Shown here one piece after another: positions 17,082-24,838 of a DNA stretch of 32,093 bases. The notes beneath the pieces are model-generated. The model made no database searches, had not been told where the DNA came from, and saw only the letters and a program-made list of their open reading frames with translations. Within the stretch, counting starts at the first letter, position 1, and each line of letters opens with the position of its first letter. The stretch is taken from assembly GCA_900545925.1 (NCBI GenBank), contig URAZ01000036.1:1-32093 (forward strand). The letters are read 5' to 3'. A program made the translations under genes and the position numbers. Source of the DNA: an uncultured Eubacteriales bacterium (lineage in GTDB: Bacteria > Bacillota > Clostridia > Oscillospirales > Oscillospiraceae).

Positions 17082-18057
17082 TCAGTTGTCATTGCAGCAC
17101 GCCGAATTTCCGTAGAGGGCCGACAATTCTTGTCGGCCCTCCACCTGTTTCTTTGGTCTTGTTCTCTGCGGGAGGACAAGATACTCCGCTCTCGCAAGTA
17201 TCATACAGACTGCTTCTATGTCTGTAACCGTTTTGTCCGCCACCAGCCGCGCCACTGCCTTCTGGATGACCGCCCCGTTTTCAGGATCAATGATGACTGT
17301 GAGGAAGGTTCCGATGCTCAGCGTGCCGTGCGTGTAGAACAGCCATCCGAACGGCAGAACCGTGAGCATCTGCGCCGGAAAGAAGGCGTAAGCCATAGAC
17401 ATGCCAAGCTGGCTGCGGCGCATCCAGTCGAAATAATACTGCGCGTTCGCCCGCACCTTCTCCGCCAGCCGCGCATAGGAGGTCTTCCCCTGATTGAACG
17501 CCTTGATGACTTCAATGCCGTTGATGTATTCGATCATGGAACTGCTCATCTCGTTGGTTGCCTGCACCGCGCCCTCGAAGTCCTTCGCATAGCCGCCCAT
17601 GACTGACATCATGAACACGAACGCAATGGGAAACACCGCGAGCGACAGCAGCGCCAGACGTCAATCAAGCACAAACAGATAGACAAGCGTCAAAACCGGA
17701 GCTGTGATGTTGGCCGTCATTTCCGGGAACAGGTGCGCCAGCGTCGTCTCCATGCTGTCCACCTGATCGACAATGATCTGCTTGAGTTTGCCACTGGCCG
17801 TGTCCACGACTGTTCCGAGCGGAAGCTTCGGCAGCTTGGCAAGCAGCTTCTGTCGGATGGTTTTGAGAATGCGGAACGTCGCCTGGTGGGAGACGGACAG
17901 CGCACCGTTATACAACGCAGTGCGGAGCAGATACCCGCACAATGCCGCCGCAAGCCATGGCGCATAGATGCTGAACGCCGTTTCGCCTGCCAGCAGCAGC
18001 GCAATGATCCGCTTCGCCCAACTCCCAGATTCGCTGGACCGGGCTTTTCTCTTTCAT
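17082..18057 (-). pseudogene. decayed ABC exporter (permease-ATPase fusion)
   Basis: This is the remnant of a type I ABC exporter half-transporter. The start (ATG 18057, GAGGAA upstream) encodes MKEKSPVQRIWELG, then the frame breaks and part of the first membrane region is lost. The permease resumes in another frame (RIIALLLAGETAFSIYAPWL...) and stays recognisable to about 17290: SGKLKQIIVDQVDSME, PVLTLVYLFVLD, then an in-frame TGA (17661-17663) where Trp is expected, then RLALLSL and IEYINGIEVIKAFNQ. After membrane helix 6 the sequence jumps straight to DPENGAVIQKAVARL, the D-loop end of the ATPase. Walker A, Q-loop and signature are deleted, so it cannot hydrolyse ATP. The rest of the coding frame is scrambled. 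Confidence 0.88.
17115..17141. repeat. GAGGGCCGACAA hairpin, divergent repeat-family member R5
   Basis: 12-bp perfect stem with TTC loop. It is preceded by GCCGAATTTCCG, like the core of the dispersed repeat, so it may be a degraded copy. It could also end transcription from the U32-like gene. Confidence 0.5.
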
Positions 18058-18071
18058 ATCGGATTCCTCGT

Positions 18072-18090
18072 TTCATAACCGAGTTATGAA
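18072..18090. promoter_or_regulatory. palindromic operator TTCATAAC-N3-GTTATGAA
   Basis: Perfect 8-bp inverted repeat with a 3-bp centre that touches the -10 box of the ABC pseudogene promoter and covers its start point. The size and AT-rich form suit a MarR-type repressor, and MarR-ABC-ABC operons are common in Clostridia. No regulator gene remains nearby. Confidence 0.65.
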
Positions 18091-18118
18091 TTATAGTTAA
18101 ATGTATTTAATTTGTCAA
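18090..18118 (-). promoter_or_regulatory. perfect-consensus promoter of the ABC pseudogene
   Basis: -35 TTGACA (18113-18118), 17-bp spacer, -10 TATAAT (18090-18095) on the minus strand, all twelve bases matching the sigma-A consensus. A promoter this strong is usually held in check, which agrees with the operator beside it. Confidence 0.88.
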
Positions 18119-18203
18119 GTCCTCTTTTTCAAAATCCCCAGCAGCAGCAAAACCTCCCCCTGCCGTGTCCTGCGCGGTAAGGGGAGGTTGGTCAGTTTTA
18201 TGT

Positions 18204-19616
18204 TCAGAGCGACAGGAAAGCTTTCCATGTCCGGATATAGGACTGGGCTTTTTCATCTGTCTCGGCCTCGGCGGCCATGCGTAGAAGCGGTTCTGTGCCG
18301 GAGAAGCGGCAAATGACCCAGCTGCCGTCCGTAAAATAGACCTTGCAGCCGTCCTCGCGGCTGATGTGGTCAACGCATTCAAATTCCGGGCAGGCGTGCT
18401 GTTCAAACAGATATTGCTGAAGCGCAAGCTTGCGGGCCGGGGTCATGGTGAAGGACGCCTCGGCATAGCTGAGTGCGCCGTACTGCGCCTCGATCTCACG
18501 GTAGAGCGCGGAAAGCTTCTTGCCGGTCACGGCCAGCATCTCGACGAGCAGCGCGGCAGCGTAGATTCCATCCTTGCCGGAGATATGCCCCCGAACGGCA
18601 AGACCACCGGACGATTCGCCGCCGATGATGGCATTCGTCTCCGTCATTTTGGCCGACACCCACTTGAAGCCGACAGGAACCTCATAGCATTTCTGCCCTA
18701 GTCCCGCCGCGACGCGGTCGAGCAGGACGGTCGTGGAATTGTTGCGTACGCAGGGGCCCTGCCAGCCGCGGTATTTGACGAGGTAATAATAGAGCAGGAC
18801 GAGCAGCTTATTCGGGTGGACGAATTGGCCCTGATCGTCGATCACGCCGAGTCGGTCGGCGTCACCGTCGGTTGCAATGCCGAGATCACAGCGGTACCGG
18901 TCCATAACGACCGCCGCAAGCGGACCGAGCGTGTCTTCATTCGGCGCAGGAAGCTTTCCGCCGAAGAGTGTGTCGTGGCGGTCGTGGATGATCTCAAGAT
19001 CGCAGCGGCAGGTCATGAGGATCATGCTCAAGCTCGTCTGGCTGACGCCGTACATGGGGTCGAGCGCGATGCGCAGCTGCGCGTTCTTGATGGCCTCGAC
19101 GTCGATGGCGGACAGAATGCTGTCGATATATTCGTTCGTCGGGTTGTGCTCGGTGATCATGCCTGCCGCGACGGCGGCGTCATAGTCCATGGATTGAATT
19201 TTGTCCGGGTCAATTTGGGCGATCTCGGACTCGATTTTGTCCGTGACGGTGCGGTCTGCGTCGCGGCCTCCGGCGGTGAAGACCTTGATGCCGTTATAGA
19301 TGGCCGGGTTATGGCTGGCCGTGACTGCGATGCCATAGGGCATGACGCGTTTTTTGACCATGAACATCATGAGCGGCGTTGGCGAGGAACGATTGATGAC
19401 ATAGGGCCGGAAGCCATAGCCCGCCATGACCTCCGCCGCCCAGTGGGCAGATTCCTTGGATAAAAACCTCCGGTCATAGCCGACGCAGATCTCCGCGCCG
19501 TCGTGTCCCTCCTTGTGCATGAGGCTGCAAAGGCCCGCGATGAGCAGGCGGATGTTCGCCTTGGTGAATTCGTCCGCAATGACGGCTCTCCAGCCGCCGG
19601 TACCGAAATGAATCAT
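18204..19616 (-). CDS. phosphoglucomutase/phosphomannomutase family phosphohexomutase
   Basis: A 470-residue alpha-D-phosphohexomutase that moves phosphate between C1 and C6 of a hexose. The four family sites are present: catalytic serine S101 in TASHNP, metal loop DGDADR, sugar-binding GGESSGG, and phosphate-binding RFSGTEPLLR near the C-terminus. The start is MIHFGTGGWRAVIADEFT, typical of this branch. ATG 19616 overlaps the stop of the GH94 gene by four bases (ATGA), so translation is probably coupled, with GGGAGGGG upstream. Next to a phosphorylase it probably turns sugar 1-phosphate (Glc-1-P or GlcNAc-1-P) into the 6-phosphate. Which sugar is used cannot be read from motifs. It is the last gene of the operon. 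Confidence 0.92.
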   Translation of the reverse strand: MIHFGTGGWRAVIADEFTKANIRLLIAGLCSLMHKEGHDGAEICVGYDRRFLSKESAHWAAEVMAGYGFRPYVINRSSPTPLMMFMVKKRVMPYGIAVTASHNPAIYNGIKVFTAGGRDADRTVTDKIESEIAQIDPDKIQSMDYDAAVAAGMITEHNPTNEYIDSILSAIDVEAIKNAQLRIALDPMYGVSQTSLSMILMTCRCDLEIIHDRHDTLFGGKLPAPNEDTLGPLAAVVMDRYRCDLGIATDGDADRLGVIDDQGQFVHPNKLLVLLYYYLVKYRGWQGPCVRNNSTTVLLDRVAAGLGQKCYEVPVGFKWVSAKMTETNAIIGGESSGGLAVRGHISGKDGIYAAALLVEMLAVTGKKLSALYREIEAQYGALSYAEASFTMTPARKLALQQYLFEQHACPEFECVDHISREDGCKVYFTDGSWVICRFSGTEPLLRMAAEAETDEKAQSYIRTWKAFLSL

Positions 19617-22006
19617 CTGTTTGCCCCTCCCATGATAACTTCCGCATGGCACACGCTGCCCGCAGGCAGCACCGGCAGCGCCTCGACCGGTCTGCCGCTT
19701 ATCAGAATTTTCCTGACGCCCTTCTGCACACTGTCCGGGTTCGTAACATGAATATAATACTCCGCGCCGCGCCAACGGCGCACGACGGTGAATTCCTTCC
19801 AGTCCGCCGGGATACACGGGTTGACGCGCAGGCAGTCAAAGTCCGGCTGCACGCCGAGCAGATACTGCGTCGCGGCATAATATGCCCAGCCAGACGAGCC
19901 TGTCATGAACGGGTGGTGCGCCTCGCCGTAGGTTGTGTGCGCCTTACCGGAGATGAACTGGCAGTAGGTATAAGGCTCGGCTTTGCGTGTTTCGATTTTA
20001 TCGTTTTGCAGCGCAGGGCAAAGCGCGTTATAGAACTTCATAGCCCTGTCTCCCCTGCCCAGCTTTGCCTCGGCACACCATGCCCACGGATTCGGGTGGC
20101 TGAACACAGAACCGTTTTCCTTGAGGCCGGGATAAACGCGAGTGACAAAGCCGATGGCATCGTCCGGCTTTGTAAAGCACGGCGCGTTCAGCATCAGGCC
20201 CCAAGGCGTATAGAGATATTCGTCTACCGCATCCATGGCGGAAAGCCCTCGTTCCCGGCTGGCCGCACCGGACAGAACCGCCCAAGTGTTGCTCTCCATA
20301 TGGACGCGGCCCTCGGTATCCTGCTGCGTGCCGATTTTTCGGCCGTCGGCGGTGATGCCGCGGATATACCATTTTCCGTCCCAGAGGACGCTTTCACAGG
20401 TTTTCGTGACGGATTGGCGGAGTTTTTCATAGCGCGCCGCATCGACCGTACGCCCAAGGCGATTGGCCAACTGCACAAAATTGTCCAGTGCCCAAATATG
20501 CAAAAAACTTACCATGGCACTTTCACCGCCGCCGAGATTCAGGCAGTCGTTCCAATCGGCGCGCAGACCCTTGCAGATCCCGTGCGTCCCCACCTGTCGG
20601 GCAGAGAAATCAAGAATGCGCATCAGATGCCGGTAGACCGTCTCCTCGCCGCCGTCAGCATAGGTCACAGGCTCGTCGAGGAAGGAAAGTTCACCCGTCT
20701 CCTTGACATACTGTACAACAGCCGGGACGAGCCAGAGCGCATCGTCCGCGCATGCGTCCTTTAGACCGTGGACAATCTGGCTCTTATCCGGTGTCGGAAT
20801 GACCGTGGGCGATTTGAACGACTGCTGCGGCGCGCCCTTTTCAAACCAGCGCGGCTCAAACAGATGCAGGCCGTAGCCCTCCTTCGTAAGCGCCCGCAGG
20901 AGTTCGACAAGGCGGCTGCGGCATTTTTCAGGGTTTGCGTGCGGAACCATCATCGCGTCCTGCGCCGTGTCGCGGTAGCCGAGGCCAACGCGCCCGCCGA
21001 CCTCAATGAACGAGGTGAACCGGGAGAACATAACGTTGATCTCGCTCTGGTAGAGGTTCCAGATATTCAGTTCGGTGTTCATGCCCTCGTTCGGCGTGCT
21101 GACCTGCAGGCAGGAAAGCTTCTTATCCCAGAATTCTGCAAGGCGTGAAAAGTCCTCATCCGCCTTTTCCGGTGTCCAGCGGGTCTTAGCCGCTTTTCCG
21201 GCCTCGAGATCACCCTCGCCAAGCAGGAATAGAAGCCGCGCTTCCTCCCCGGGCGCAAGCGTCACGTTTTTTTGCAGCACACCGCAGTGGTTTCCGCCCT
21301 TCTGGCCGGGAATTTCACATATGCCTGTCTCAACCGCGAGAGGATCGCGCTCCGTGCGGTACGGGCCGAGAAAGCGGTCACGCAGACAGGCGTAACCGTC
21401 AGGGGTAAAATCGGACGCAAAAAACTGGAATCCATTTTCTTCATAATACAGATCGTTTTCGATCACGCCGACTTCATATCGGCTTCCGGAGGCGTAGAGA
21501 CTCATCTGGAAGTTCTGGTTATCCATCTGAATCTGGTGGAAGCTGAATTCCAGATAGGAAAAGACGGACAGATTCCGTGGGATACCTGAGTCGTTGCGGA
21601 GCCTGATGTCCCAGAGTTCGATCGGCTCATCCATGGCGACGAACAGCTTCTGCTCGGCATGAATCGCGCTGTAATCGCAGAGGTATTTCACATAACTCAG
21701 TCCATGGCGGCAGGAATAGAACTTTTTGTCCTTCCCCACCGGCTGCCACGAAACAGACCAGTAATCGCCGGTATCATTGTCGCGGATGTAAATATAATGC
21801 CCTGGGCCGTCCATCGGCACGCCGTTCGGCCGGAAGCGCGTGATGCGGTGATATTCCGGCGAACGGTACAGAAGATAGCCGCCTGCCGTGTGATTGAACA
21901 CGCCATACATATCGCCGACACCGATGTAATTTGTCCAAGAAACGGGCAAATCGACACGGTCGATCACATATTCGCGGCTTTGGTTGTCAAAATGGCCGTA
22001 CTGCAT
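19613..22006 (-). CDS. chbP: GH94 glycoside phosphorylase, probably N,N'-diacetylchitobiose phosphorylase
   Basis: A 797-residue inverting GH94 enzyme that splits a beta-linked disaccharide with phosphate to give sugar 1-phosphate plus the free sugar. It begins QYGHFDNQSREYVIDR, the family's N-terminal signature. The catalytic region GLRADWNDCLNLGGGE holds D484/D487. Segments such as FSFHQIQMDNQNFQMSLYASG and RDRFLGPYRTERDPLAVETG resemble the Vibrio chitobiose phosphorylase (801 residues, compared from memory) more than cellobiose phosphorylases. There is no signal peptide, so it works in the cytoplasm. ATG 22006 is chosen (GGGAG just upstream, family start); a GTG at 22018 is also in frame. 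It begins 13 bp after the GH18 gene. Cellobiose phosphorylase is the main alternative. Confidence 0.82.
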   Translation of the reverse strand: MQYGHFDNQSREYVIDRVDLPVSWTNYIGVGDMYGVFNHTAGGYLLYRSPEYHRITRFRPNGVPMDGPGHYIYIRDNDTGDYWSVSWQPVGKDKKFYSCRHGLSYVKYLCDYSAIHAEQKLFVAMDEPIELWDIRLRNDSGIPRNLSVFSYLEFSFHQIQMDNQNFQMSLYASGSRYEVGVIENDLYYEENGFQFFASDFTPDGYACLRDRFLGPYRTERDPLAVETGICEIPGQKGGNHCGVLQKNVTLAPGEEARLLFLLGEGDLEAGKAAKTRWTPEKADEDFSRLAEFWDKKLSCLQVSTPNEGMNTELNIWNLYQSEINVMFSRFTSFIEVGGRVGLGYRDTAQDAMMVPHANPEKCRSRLVELLRALTKEGYGLHLFEPRWFEKGAPQQSFKSPTVIPTPDKSQIVHGLKDACADDALWLVPAVVQYVKETGELSFLDEPVTYADGGEETVYRHLMRILDFSARQVGTHGICKGLRADWNDCLNLGGGESAMVSFLHIWALDNFVQLANRLGRTVDAARYEKLRQSVTKTCESVLWDGKWYIRGITADGRKIGTQQDTEGRVHMESNTWAVLSGAASRERGLSAMDAVDEYLYTPWGLMLNAPCFTKPDDAIGFVTRVYPGLKENGSVFSHPNPWAWCAEAKLGRGDRAMKFYNALCPALQNDKIETRKAEPYTYCQFISGKAHTTYGEAHHPFMTGSSGWAYYAATQYLLGVQPDFDCLRVNPCIPADWKEFTVVRRWRGAEYYIHVTNPDSVQKGVRKILISGRPVEALPVLPAGSVCHAEVIMGGANR

Positions 22007-22019
22007 AGCTTCTCCCACC

Positions 22020-23231
22020 TTATCTCAATAATGTATCGCGCAGCTGCGCGGCGAAGGAATGATTCTTCGTATCGAGGCTTGCTTCCCAGACAATAATCCC
22101 GGCCAAGTCCGCATTACGGATGAGGTCAAGCTTCTGCCCGAGTGAGCGTGCCGTCTCCACCGATAAAAAACAGCGGTTGAATGTTTTATCCGTCCCGTCG
22201 TAGACAAGATACGCGCCGCCTGCCCGCGCGTCATAGGCGCTGTGCCAGCCGGGCGTCTGCAGAAGTTCCAATAAATCCTCCTGCGCAAGCGTATCCCACG
22301 TCGGCCGCTCCGGCTCGACGGGAGCGCCGAGCGCTGCCTGTATAGACACAGGTTTTTCCCGCAGGCGCATGGCCGTGCAGTAAAATGGCGAACCGATGCA
22401 GACCTTTCCGGACGCGACACCCTGCGCCAATATGCACTGTACGGCGATTTTCGCCTGCGCTGCGCTTGAGGCGTGGCCGCTGACGCCTGCCCAGCAGCCG
22501 CATAGATCGTAGGTCATAAGGTTGATGAGGTCGAGGTACTGCGCAGCGCCTGCCCAGTCCTGCCGTGCAAGCGTATCCGGCGCGCCGGAGGCGCAGGCCG
22601 TCAGTGCTTTCGTTCCTGTTCCAAAGGCGTCATCCATGGCGGCGCGGAGTTCTGCAAGCAGCAGGACAAAATTCTCCCGGTCCTCCGTTTCCGTTCCAAA
22701 GACGCAGCAGCCTTCGTCGCCGTCTGGGTCGGCAGGGTTTCCCTTCCGCTCGCAGGCGGGATATTCCCAGTCGATGTCAAATCCGGCCAGCCATTCGTAC
22801 CGGCTCAGAAGCGCAAGGCAGTGCTCGATAAAGTCCGCGCGCCCCTCCCTTGTGTACGCCATTTCGGAAAAATACCCGCAGCGTGTCCAACCGCCGACGG
22901 AAAGTAGAATTTTCACTGCCGGATAGTTTTTGTGCATCGCCGCGTACTGCGCAAAGTGATTGCGCGGCAGCCCCGGCGCGATTACGCTGGGCGATGCGTC
23001 ATCCGTGTCGCACTCCGGGTGCAGAGAGACGATGCGCCAGGCAGTCCGCGCGTTTTTTTTCGCGGCACGGCGGGCAAACGACGACTCCTGTTTCCCTTCC
23101 GCCGGTTCAAGCGCCCAGAACGCGTGATTGAGATACGTCGCGCAGTCCCACGGCAGCGCGCAGACCTCGCCCTTCCGCGCCGGTCTTCGGTTCAGATTCC
23201 AGTTTGCAAAGTATAAAACAGCCTGCCGCAC
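22020..23231 (-). CDS. GH18 family glycosidase (chitinase-like), cytoplasmic
   Basis: A 403-residue GH18 barrel. The first strand is QAVLYFANWN, the third KILLSVGGW (SxGG motif) and the fourth AGFDIDWEYP with catalytic acid E156 and D154, D152. The first Asp of the usual DxxDxDxE is Ala149, which may alter activity. The later segment LINLMTYDLCG matches the substrate-binding YD strand. There is no signal peptide or binding module, so it probably trims short imported chitooligosaccharides. Start is GTG 23231 (AAAGGAGGG 9 nt upstream), right after promoter 23268-23296; the frame upstream crosses the promoter. It is the first gene of the operon with GH94 and the mutase. Confidence 0.85.
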   Translation of the reverse strand: MRQAVLYFANWNLNRRPARKGEVCALPWDCATYLNHAFWALEPAEGKQESSFARRAAKKNARTAWRIVSLHPECDTDDASPSVIAPGLPRNHFAQYAAMHKNYPAVKILLSVGGWTRCGYFSEMAYTREGRADFIEHCLALLSRYEWLAGFDIDWEYPACERKGNPADPDGDEGCCVFGTETEDRENFVLLLAELRAAMDDAFGTGTKALTACASGAPDTLARQDWAGAAQYLDLINLMTYDLCGCWAGVSGHASSAAQAKIAVQCILAQGVASGKVCIGSPFYCTAMRLREKPVSIQAALGAPVEPERPTWDTLAQEDLLELLQTPGWHSAYDARAGGAYLVYDGTDKTFNRCFLSVETARSLGQKLDLIRNADLAGIIVWEASLDTKNHSFAAQLRDTLLR

Positions 23232-23267
23232 CGATTCCGCCCTCCTTTTTTCGTTTATTCTGATTCG

Positions 23268-23296
23268 ATTATAGACGCCCTGCTTTTCGCATGCAA
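23268..23296 (-). promoter_or_regulatory. promoter of the GH18-GH94-mutase operon
   Basis: -35 TTGCAT (23291-23296), 17-bp spacer, perfect -10 TATAAT (23268-23273) on the minus strand, about 37 bp before the GTG start. Confidence 0.75.
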
Positions 23297-23357
23297 CGGC
23301 TCTGTCCGACATCGACAACAACGGGCAAAAAAAAGCAAGGATATCCGCAGGGGCTCT

Positions 23358-23387
23358 TTGCGCGAATTGGGGGAAGTATGGTATACT
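23358..23387 (+). promoter_or_regulatory. promoter of the Eis-like acetyltransferase gene
   Basis: -35 TTGCGC (23358-23363), 18-bp spacer, -10 TATACT (23382-23387). The predicted transcript then runs through repeat R3 as a leader of over 200 nt. Confidence 0.5.
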
Positions 23388-23430
23388 GTGGTCAGGCTTA
23401 TGCGAAACTGACAGAAATTCTGCCTGCGCG

Positions 23431-23540
23431 TTTGTAGGGGCCGATGCCCACATCGGCCCGTTGAGATGTTGCGAATTTGCCGAAGATTTCCGAAAAAACG
23501 GTACATATTGCCGGGCGGAGCAGAGTGTCACCCCTACAAA
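23431..23540. repeat. dispersed palindromic repeat, copy R3 (complete)
   Basis: A 110-bp unit with ends TTTGTAGGGG and CCCCTACAAA. The left arm is GGCCGATG...CATCGGCCCG; the core GCCGAAGATTTCCGAAAAAACGG matches R2. The right arm has diverged (GGGCGGAGCAGAGTGTCACCCC). Confidence 0.85.
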
Positions 23541-23605
23541 CTGCATCCGTCTTTTGTTTGCTTTTTTCATGCACTTACAGTTTTGAAACAGGAGGATCAT
23601 TGCAT

Positions 23606-24793
23606 ATGCTTGTACGCCCCATCACAAAGGAAGAGCGGCTTCAGTCCGCGCAGCTGTTTGCCATTGCTTTTGAATCGCCGTTTGATCCGAACGATCTGAC
23701 ACCGTTTGCGGAAAATCCTTGCATCTGGGCCGCGTTTGACGAGGAAAGCGGAGAGATGATGAGCACAGTCTATGTGACAGACTATCGGGTGCAGTTTGAC
23801 GGCGGTCGCTACAAAATGGGCGGAATCGGCGGCGTGGCATCTCTGCCGCAGTACCGCCGCGCGGGCGGTATCCGCGCCTGTTTTCAGAAAGCGCTGCCCA
23901 TTCTGTACCGCGAAGGCTATGTCTTTTCCTATCTCTATCCGTTCTCTACAGCGTATTACCGGAAATTTGGCTATGAAAGCTGTGTACAGCGGTATCTGGC
24001 CGTTCTTGACCTGCGGCAGCTGCGCCCGGCGGAGTTTTCCGGCTCGTTCCGGCTTGCGCGAGGCGGCGATATGCTGCTGCCCGCTATCCGGCAGCTCGAT
24101 GAGAGGTGGGAAGCGCAGTATAACATGATGGTTCAGCACGCAGAGGCAGACTACCGCTGGCTTCTTTCGGCAGCGCCCGCATCAAAGCAGGAATTTATAT
24201 ATGCAGCGTTCTCAGCAGCCGGTGAACCGCTCGGTTATGCGGCGTTCAAAAAGCAGGACGAGCCGGACGGGCGGAATCTTGTCTGCTCCCGCCTCCGCTT
24301 TTCCGGAAAAGACGGCTTCGCAGCGCTTATGCACCTGTTCTCGCGCTTTGCTTCCGACCACCGCTTTGTCAAATTCCCGCTCCCATGCTGCACAGCCATG
24401 CAGTACCTGCTGCCGGAATGGTCGCTCGGCGCGGTGCGATGGGAACTGCAAAGCGCCGGTATGGTGCGTGTGGTGAACGCGGAGGCGGCGCTCCGCGCCG
24501 CGTGCTACCTCGGCAGCGGAAGCGCCACGCTCCGGCTGCATGACGCGCAGATCGAGGAAAACAATGCGTGCTTTGCCGTCCAGTTTGAAAACGGGCGGGC
24601 CATTTCTGTCAGCCGCTCAGATACGCAGCCGGATGCAGAATTGGAGATCAGCATGTTCTCCGCGCTGCTGTGCGGCGTGTGCGATTTTTCAGAGGCGCGG
24701 CAGTATTTCCCCGGCCTCGAAGTGTTCCACGAATCCGCGCCGCTTGACCGCGTCTTTTTCCGCAAGCCGCTTTATATTGAGGATTACTTTTAA
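23606..24793 (+). CDS. Eis-like GNAT family N-acetyltransferase
   Basis: A 395-residue protein with the Eis layout: an N-terminal GNAT domain, a second diverged GNAT domain and a C-terminal sterol-carrier-like fold. The acetyl-CoA site is GIGGVASLPQYRRAGGIRACF (about residues 72-92), followed by the typical SYLYPFSTAYYRKFGYE motif. Relatives acetylate amines, including aminoglycosides and polyamines in Mycobacterium Eis; the substrate here is unknown. ATG 23606 has AGGAGG 10 nt upstream. A longer frame back to 23477 would run through the repeat and is not used. Confidence 0.87.
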   Translation: MLVRPITKEERLQSAQLFAIAFESPFDPNDLTPFAENPCIWAAFDEESGEMMSTVYVTDYRVQFDGGRYKMGGIGGVASLPQYRRAGGIRACFQKALPILYREGYVFSYLYPFSTAYYRKFGYESCVQRYLAVLDLRQLRPAEFSGSFRLARGGDMLLPAIRQLDERWEAQYNMMVQHAEADYRWLLSAAPASKQEFIYAAFSAAGEPLGYAAFKKQDEPDGRNLVCSRLRFSGKDGFAALMHLFSRFASDHRFVKFPLPCCTAMQYLLPEWSLGAVRWELQSAGMVRVVNAEAALRAACYLGSGSATLRLHDAQIEENNACFAVQFENGRAISVSRSDTQPDAELEISMFSALLCGVCDFSEARQYFPGLEVFHESAPLDRVFFRKPLYIEDYF

Positions 24794-24838
24794 GTATTCT
24801 TTAGGTGCGTCCTGTATACTCACAGCAGAAAGGACGTG

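Noticed and set aside
17655..17670. TGA read as tryptophan or selenocysteine in the ABC gene
   Set aside because: The same gene also has a frame break and lacks most of its ATPase, so plain decay explains the stop; no SECIS-like context was evident.
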